Assembly: GCF_007830595.1 (NCBI RefSeq)
Contig: NZ_VLLD01000023.1
Origin: Treponema_B putidum
Lineage (GTDB): Bacteria > Spirochaetota > Spirochaetia > Treponematales > Treponemataceae
Strand: one strand, 5' to 3'
DNA length: 9,059 bases
Shown here: one piece after another, positions 4,870-9,059 of the stretch
Layout: the number at the start of each line of letters is the position of its first letter
How positions within the stretch are numbered: position 1 is the first letter of the stretch
Made by a program: the position numbers and the translations under genes
Notes under the pieces: model-generated
Seen by the model: only the letters and a program-made list of their open reading frames with translations
Database searches by the model: none
Told to the model about the DNA's origin: nothing

Positions 4870-7841
4870 AGGTAATCCATGACGGCTTAGGACGCATAAG
4901 CTACACGGCCAAAGAAGGAGAAGTGTACATTGACGGAACAGAGAACACAACCCAAACGGGCTGGAACATCTCAAGTGTAATCAACTACGACAAGGCAGGA
5001 CGAAAGACGGAAGAAGGAATGCCCTTCTTTTACGGAGGGAACTTAGAACAAGAACTGGTAAATAAAAACTCTTATGAAGCCCTTGAATCTTTTTACGAAC
5101 TAAATAATTTTACAACGATAAGAAACGGAACAAAATACGAGTATGACGACATAGACCGAAACATATTAACGGTTTTGCCTGACGGACACACACAAAGAAA
5201 TGAATACTCGATAGACGCTTCGCTTCAAATAACAAAAACAACCGACCCATTGGAAAACATAAACATCAGTAAAAAAGATATAAGAGGAAACATAAAAGAA
5301 GTAGAAAGACGGGATAAAAACAATACCTTACTAACCAAAGCCCGATACGAATATTCGGTATTAGGAGAAATGTTAAAAGCCTACGACGCAAAAGACAACC
5401 TATTGGCAGTAAACTATGACATGCTCGGAAGGCGCATAAGTTTAGAAAGCCTTGATATGGGAAGAAAAGAATGGAACTATGACGATAAAGGAAGACTGGA
5501 GTATGAAAACGACTCCGTATTAAGATCAAAATTAGCGTCAATAAAATATGAATACGACGGACTGGACAGAATCATAAAAATAGACTATCCTTTTAGTGAA
5601 GATGTAGAATATGAGTACGGGGTACCGGGAGAAAAAGGAGCGGGAGAGGTAATCCGCAAAAAAGATGAGACAGGAGAGACAATGTACAGCTACGGCCTAC
5701 TAAACGAAGTAAAGGTAGAAACACGGACAATAAAGAGGGGAAGAGAATTTCAAAAGCCCGTAACTGCCGTGTTTAACTACGAAGCCGATTACTTAGGCCG
5801 AATGCAAAGCATAAGCTACCCCGACGGAGAAGTGTTAAGCTACAGTTACGACAAGGGAGGACAATTAAAAGGAGTTATAGGTAAAAAAGGAATAGAAACC
5901 TATAGGTATGTAGACAATATCTTGTATGATGAACACGGTCAGAGAGTCTACATCAAATACGGAAACGGAGTAGAAACAAGATACAACTATGACCCTGCAC
6001 GGCGTTGGCTAAAAGACATCAAGACAGAAAACAAAGATAAGAATTTGGTATTCCAAAAAATAAACTATAACTTTGATGCAGTAGGCAATGTAGAAGGATA
6101 CATAAACACGGCTAGTAAGTATGAAACAAGCCAAAGCTACAGTTATGACAATTTGTACCAACTTATAAAAGCCGAAGGAACGCACAAACAATACGGAGGA
6201 ATAAACCCTAACCCCGATAACCCTCACCCGTCAAATCCCTTACACACAAATAAATACAGACAAACCTTTGCCTTCGACATAATAGGGAATATGACGAATA
6301 AGAGCAGTACTACGAACATCTCAGGAGGCTCAATAGGAACTACGGATGACACAAAACTAAACTATGAACTGGATTATGAATATGACAGTAAATACGCCCA
6401 CCGCTTAATAAGAGCCGGAACCCGCTATTACCGCTACGACGCCAACGGCAACATCACTGCAGAAAAAGACGGAAAGTTCAGCGACAAAGAAGATTTTACA
6501 TTTACCTATTCCTACTTTGCAGAACATGACGTATACGGAGTAGATTACGGCTTTGACCTAGAACCCCCTGAAGATGACCCTGCAAACCTAGAAAGTGGAG
6601 GCACAACCACAGGAGGCGGAATACAAGGAGGCTATCGACGGGACTACACATGGAACGAAAGAAATCTCTTGATAAAATCAGACGATAAGTTAAACACAGT
6701 GATATACCGCTACGGAGATGACGGACAGAGAGCCTTAAAATTTACACAGCAATCAAATAGCGAAACTTTATACTTTAACAATTTCTACTCGGTACATCAA
6801 GTTGCCCATGAGCCCAACCACGAGCACGGACTAAGAGTAAGCAAACACATCTTTGTTGGAAACTCGCGGTTAGTAACTGCTATGACTCACGCTGATAATA
6901 ACGGCGACACAACGGAACAAACCGAAAAAAGATATTATTATCATGCAGACCATTTACAGAGTGCACAGTTTATAACAAATCCTAAAGGCGAACAATATGA
7001 ACATATAGAGTATACACCATACGGTGAACTCTGGATTGAAGAGACTGCACCGGGAATTGATAAACTGCCGTTTAGGTTTACGGGAAAAGAACTGGATGAA
7101 GAGACTGGTTTATACTACTATGGAGCGAGGTACTTGGATCCGAAATATAGTAGGTGGTTATCGGGAGACCCGGCGTTAAATGATTACATACCGCAAGCGC
7201 CGGTAAATGACGAAGCCAAAAAGCACAACGAGAACTTACCCGGAATGGGCGGAGTGTTTAATACCGTAAATCTTCACGTTTATCATTATGCGGGGAATAA
7301 TCCGGTAAAGTATGTGGATCCGGATGGGAGAAGTGTGTGGGCAGAAATCGATTCTGAAATTAAATCTATAATAGATAAATTATATAATGATAGTCCTACA
7401 TTTAAAAAACATTATGACAATTTACTGGCTGAAAAAGCACCTAATGGTCAAAAAATTTTAGTAACTATTACTACTGATTTAGGGAAATATGCTGGGAATA
7501 CTGTTACAAATGATTCTCCGGTGATATTTGAAGCGGATATAGAAACGCTTGATAATAAAGGTAATCGTGTGAATAAAAAAATGCAAGCTACTACTGATAT
7601 GGTAATGGCTATTAATATTAATATAGATCTAGATCGTGTATATAATAAAGATTTACCCTTAGTAGATATTATAGCGGAAGAGGTGGTGCATGCATCTGAC
7701 ATAACAAAAGTTGGTTCAGAAAAATGGAATAAAATTGCTCGAGAGGAAAATAAATTACCTTATAAAGATCGTCCGAGAGAAATAAGTGCTAAAAATCAAG
7801 TTAAAATAATTTTATCGGAACTTAGAGATAAAAGGAAGTGA
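4446..7841 (+). CDS. 5'-truncated YD-repeat/Rhs protein with zincin-like toxin tip
   Basis: Encodes 1131 residues. The frame has a stop at 4425, and ATG 4446 is the first start after it. Residues 1-141 are the translated repeat element. Residues 142 to about 962 are YD-repeat/Rhs core: HDGLGRISY, KYEYDGLDRI, ETRYNYDPARRW, YRYDANGNI, YYYHADHLQSAQF, RFTGKELDEETGLYYYGARY, and the terminal NNPVKYVDPDGR. The opening part resembles the middle of SpvB/TcdB-type toxins, so the true amino terminus of the ancestor is missing; there is no signal peptide. The tip, 963-1131, is AT-rich. It holds IAEEVVHASD (Glu1078-Glu1079, His1082) and PREISAK (Glu1112), which recall the ExxH and distal Glu of zincin metalloprotease tips, but with Glu where the first His of HExxH would be. 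Activity is therefore uncertain. The presumed immunity gene follows four bases later. Confidence 0.85.
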   Translation: MKTKPYFYIQPNYLTSRTAIEREQKQFIQIAFAVHLSAVISAERYRSDSGALKSAMLTLVYFYIIMIVHKCQQSAKRKLLLNKNSLSEVFPLTVGSGKTMAFENRWSRYKEPSKNKAEAYRVYVEHLFLRSDAGDARIFSKEVIHDGLGRISYTAKEGEVYIDGTENTTQTGWNISSVINYDKAGRKTEEGMPFFYGGNLEQELVNKNSYEALESFYELNNFTTIRNGTKYEYDDIDRNILTVLPDGHTQRNEYSIDASLQITKTTDPLENINISKKDIRGNIKEVERRDKNNTLLTKARYEYSVLGEMLKAYDAKDNLLAVNYDMLGRRISLESLDMGRKEWNYDDKGRLEYENDSVLRSKLASIKYEYDGLDRIIKIDYPFSEDVEYEYGVPGEKGAGEVIRKKDETGETMYSYGLLNEVKVETRTIKRGREFQKPVTAVFNYEADYLGRMQSISYPDGEVLSYSYDKGGQLKGVIGKKGIETYRYVDNILYDEHGQRVYIKYGNGVETRYNYDPARRWLKDIKTENKDKNLVFQKINYNFDAVGNVEGYINTASKYETSQSYSYDNLYQLIKAEGTHKQYGGINPNPDNPHPSNPLHTNKYRQTFAFDIIGNMTNKSSTTNISGGSIGTTDDTKLNYELDYEYDSKYAHRLIRAGTRYYRYDANGNITAEKDGKFSDKEDFTFTYSYFAEHDVYGVDYGFDLEPPEDDPANLESGGTTTGGGIQGGYRRDYTWNERNLLIKSDDKLNTVIYRYGDDGQRALKFTQQSNSETLYFNNFYSVHQVAHEPNHEHGLRVSKHIFVGNSRLVTAMTHADNNGDTTEQTEKRYYYHADHLQSAQFITNPKGEQYEHIEYTPYGELWIEETAPGIDKLPFRFTGKELDEETGLYYYGARYLDPKYSRWLSGDPALNDYIPQAPVNDEAKKHNENLPGMGGVFNTVNLHVYHYAGNNPVKYVDPDGRSVWAEIDSEIKSIIDKLYNDSPTFKKHYDNLLAEKAPNGQKILVTITTDLGKYAGNTVTNDSPVIFEADIETLDNKGNRVNKKMQATTDMVMAININIDLDRVYNKDLPLVDIIAEEVVHASDITKVGSEKWNKIAREENKLPYKDRPREISAKNQVKIILSELRDKRK
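5943..6003 (+). repeat. Rhs-core tract identical to the right end of the window
   Basis: These 61 bases (encoding RVYIKYGNGVETRYNYDPAR and flanks) are identical to 8999-9059, where the window ends. The identity may extend further. It shows that cassette 3 carries the same Rhs core as cassette 2, entered about 1060 bases further in. Confidence 0.9.
7146..7177 (+). repeat. identical Rhs-core tract, copy in cassette 2
   Basis: Partner of 2608-2639, 32 bases identical. The exchange point differs between the genes: cassette 1 turns AT-rich just after this tract, while cassette 2 keeps the core's base composition until about 7331, after DPDGR. Confidence 0.85.
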
Positions 7842-7845
7842 TAAA

Positions 7846-8565
7846 GTGAAAAAACAATTATTTAGTTTTAGCATAATATTTTTATATCTTATTAATATTT
7901 ATTGTTTAGAGATTGATATTGTTGATATAAATGAATTTGAAAATACATATCATATGATAGATAGACTAAAGACTGACTTTTTAGACTATCATTTTGACTA
8001 TGAACGGGATAAAACTGTTGAATTTAAAATAAAAGTAGAAATAAAAATTCTCCAAATTAGAAATGAAAAAAAGAAGATATATATTGCTGTTTATAATGAT
8101 AGTATTGAATTGTCCAATTTAAGTATTTATTGTGCTATTATGAAATTTAATTCTTTCGGCTTTCTTGAATTTTATGAATTATGTAAATTTTCTGAAGAAA
8201 AAATTAAAGATATGTATCCTACAACTGTCACCTATGTGCAAAGAGGAGATGATTTACTATCTTATCATATTTCCGATAAAACATTGCAAGAGTTTAAAGA
8301 GTTTTCTTTGAATGGTGGAAAACATGCACCTTTTTATTTATATCAATATTATACCTATAAGAATGATGAAAGTGCTTGGTATTGGCTGCAGATAGGGGCA
8401 CAAAATGGCAATAAAAAGTGTCAATATGAATATGGTAAATATCTTCTGGCAAAAGATGATAAAGATAGTAAAACAAGGGGGCTATTTTGGATAAAAAAAG
8501 CGGTATTTAATGCAAGTAAAGAAGCACAGCAATTGTTAAAACAAATAGAAGAAAATGAACATTAG
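7846..8565 (+). CDS. exported Sel1-like repeat protein, likely immunity to the cassette 2 tip
   Basis: Encodes 239 residues from GTG 7846, with GGAAG at 7834-7838 and only four bases after the tip's TGA, so translation is probably coupled. A signal sequence covers about residues 1-20 (KKQLFSFSIIFLYLINIYC); the Cys could be a loose lipobox. The middle is a beta-rich acidic domain of unknown family. The last 60 or so residues (from about 176) carry Sel1-type helical repeats: AWYWLQIGAQNGNKKCQYEYGKYLL, then GLFWIKKAVFNASKEAQQLL. Sel1-like repeat proteins are known companions of polymorphic toxins, and adjacency to the tip supports immunity. The exported location would protect against a toxin acting outside the cytoplasm. 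Its last 11 bases overlap the next gene's ATG at 8555. Confidence 0.78.
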   Translation: MKKQLFSFSIIFLYLINIYCLEIDIVDINEFENTYHMIDRLKTDFLDYHFDYERDKTVEFKIKVEIKILQIRNEKKKIYIAVYNDSIELSNLSIYCAIMKFNSFGFLEFYELCKFSEEKIKDMYPTTVTYVQRGDDLLSYHISDKTLQEFKEFSLNGGKHAPFYLYQYYTYKNDESAWYWLQIGAQNGNKKCQYEYGKYLLAKDDKDSKTRGLFWIKKAVFNASKEAQQLLKQIEENEH

Positions 8566-8981
8566 CTATTTATTAAAACATTTTAACTATCTCCTCTTTC
8601 GGATAGCTATTGAAGCGAAAATCCTTTTTGCGGTTTGTTTAATCAAAAAGCAAGCTCTGACCGGAGGGAAGAGCCTTGCCCGTGAAGACAAATGCAGCAA
8701 AAAGATTGTAGCGGAAAGCGCGGTGCTGACACTTATGTACTTTTACATAATTATGATAATACACAAGTGTCAGCAGTCCGCCAAAAGAAAGTTATTATTA
8801 AATAAAAGCATCTTATCGGAGGTTTTTCCGCTTACGGTAGGAAGCGGAAAAACAATGGCTTTTGAAAATAGGCGAGGTAAGTACAAGGAGTTAGGCAAAA
8901 AAGTACCGCAGGCGTATCGGGTATACGTCGAGGACACTTTTTTGCCGTGCGACGCAGTAATTGCCCGCATATTTTCAAAAA
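8555..8981 (+). repeat. structured cassette repeat element, copy 3 (variant left half)
   Basis: The right half, from about 8714 to 8980, is nearly the same as copies 1 and 2. Stem C is 8724-8739/8760-8775 with one mismatch. Stem D is 8822-8833/8842-8853. Stem E is 8859-8870/8970-8981 with the last base A instead of G. Stem F is 8894-8904/8936-8946 and has the copy 1 sequence. The left half is replaced: stems A and B are absent. In their place is a different segment with its own pairing, such as CTTTTTG/CAAAAAG at 8624-8630/8644-8650, and it is related to the degenerate copy 0. The ATG at 8555 and NYL-x-x-R-x-A-I peptide are kept. Unit length to the end of TATTTTCAAAA is 426. Confidence 0.82.
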
Positions 8982-9059
8982 ATGACGAACATGCGCAAAG
9001 AGTCTACATCAAATACGGAAACGGAGTAGAAACAAGATACAACTATGACCCTGCACGGC
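8555..9059 (+). CDS. Rhs/YD-repeat cassette 3, right end outside window
   Basis: The frame is open from ATG 8555 to the window edge (168 codons). The ATG lies inside the last codons of the preceding Sel1-like gene, with AGAAGAAA directly before it as a weak ribosome binding site. Residues 1-142 are translated repeat element. From residue 143 the protein reads NDEHAQRVYIKYGNGVETRY and on to DPAR, equivalent to the 4446 protein from about residue 495 (DEHGQRVYIKYGNGVETRYN). The junction is in frame. By homology the gene should continue with the second half of the Rhs core and a third toxin tip, followed by its immunity gene, outside this window. Confidence 0.8.
   Translation, partial: MNISYLLKHFNYLLFRIAIEAKILFAVCLIKKQALTGGKSLAREDKCSKKIVAESAVLTLMYFYIIMIIHKCQQSAKRKLLLNKSILSEVFPLTVGSGKTMAFENRRGKYKELGKKVPQAYRVYVEDTFLPCDAVIARIFSKNDEHAQRVYIKYGNGVETRYNYDPAR
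8999..9059 (+). repeat. Rhs-core tract identical to 5943-6003, cut by window end
   Basis: Second copy of the 61-base identity. No silent differences are seen here, unlike the 3' core shared by cassettes 1 and 2, which points to recent duplication or gene conversion between cassettes 2 and 3. Confidence 0.9.

Noticed and set aside
5266..6227. Minus-strand open frames within the Rhs core
   Set aside because: Shadows of a well-supported YD-repeat gene; their residues are the usual antisense of Tyr/Asp/Lys-rich coding.

Overview
The window is AT-rich bacterial accessory DNA. Its low GC, exported and lipoprotein small genes, and YD-repeat (Rhs) proteins with variable tips would fit an oral-type spirochaete such as Treponema. 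That assignment is an inference from style; nothing in the window proves the genus.

Layout: the whole window reads as an array of polymorphic-toxin cassettes on the + strand. Left section (1-1921): the tail of a gene cut by the window edge (3-413), a degenerate remnant of a repeat element (457-564), a small membrane protein (646-1014), a frameshifted gene remnant (1041-1234), and an exported immunity-like gene that probably lost its end by a frameshift (1237-1806, remnant to 1921). Cassette 1 (1918-4372): repeat element, a short piece of Rhs core, a toxin tip, then a membrane protein and a lipoprotein as likely immunity genes. Cassette 2 (4446-8565): repeat element, about 820 residues of YD-repeat/Rhs core, a different, possibly zincin-like tip, then an exported Sel1-like protein as likely immunity gene. 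Cassette 3 (8555 to the right edge): repeat element joined to another internal point of the same Rhs core, running out of the window.

The most unusual feature is the repeat element of about 424 bp that starts each cassette. It has its own ATG, which overlaps the stop codon of the preceding gene in copies 1 and 3. It is packed with 11-17 bp inverted repeats whose two arms change together between copies. It always ends at the same point (…TATTTTCAAAA), and from there it enters the Rhs reading frame in phase but at three different internal positions. Differences between copies 1 and 2 keep the stems paired and do not favour third codon positions, so the selection seems to act on nucleic-acid structure rather than on protein. 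None of the Rhs proteins has a recognisable secretion signal and all lack the usual amino-terminal region, so these are probably silent or orphan cassettes: a reservoir of toxin tips and immunity genes for a full-length Rhs gene elsewhere. Long identical tracts in the Rhs core give homologous recombination a place to swap tips.
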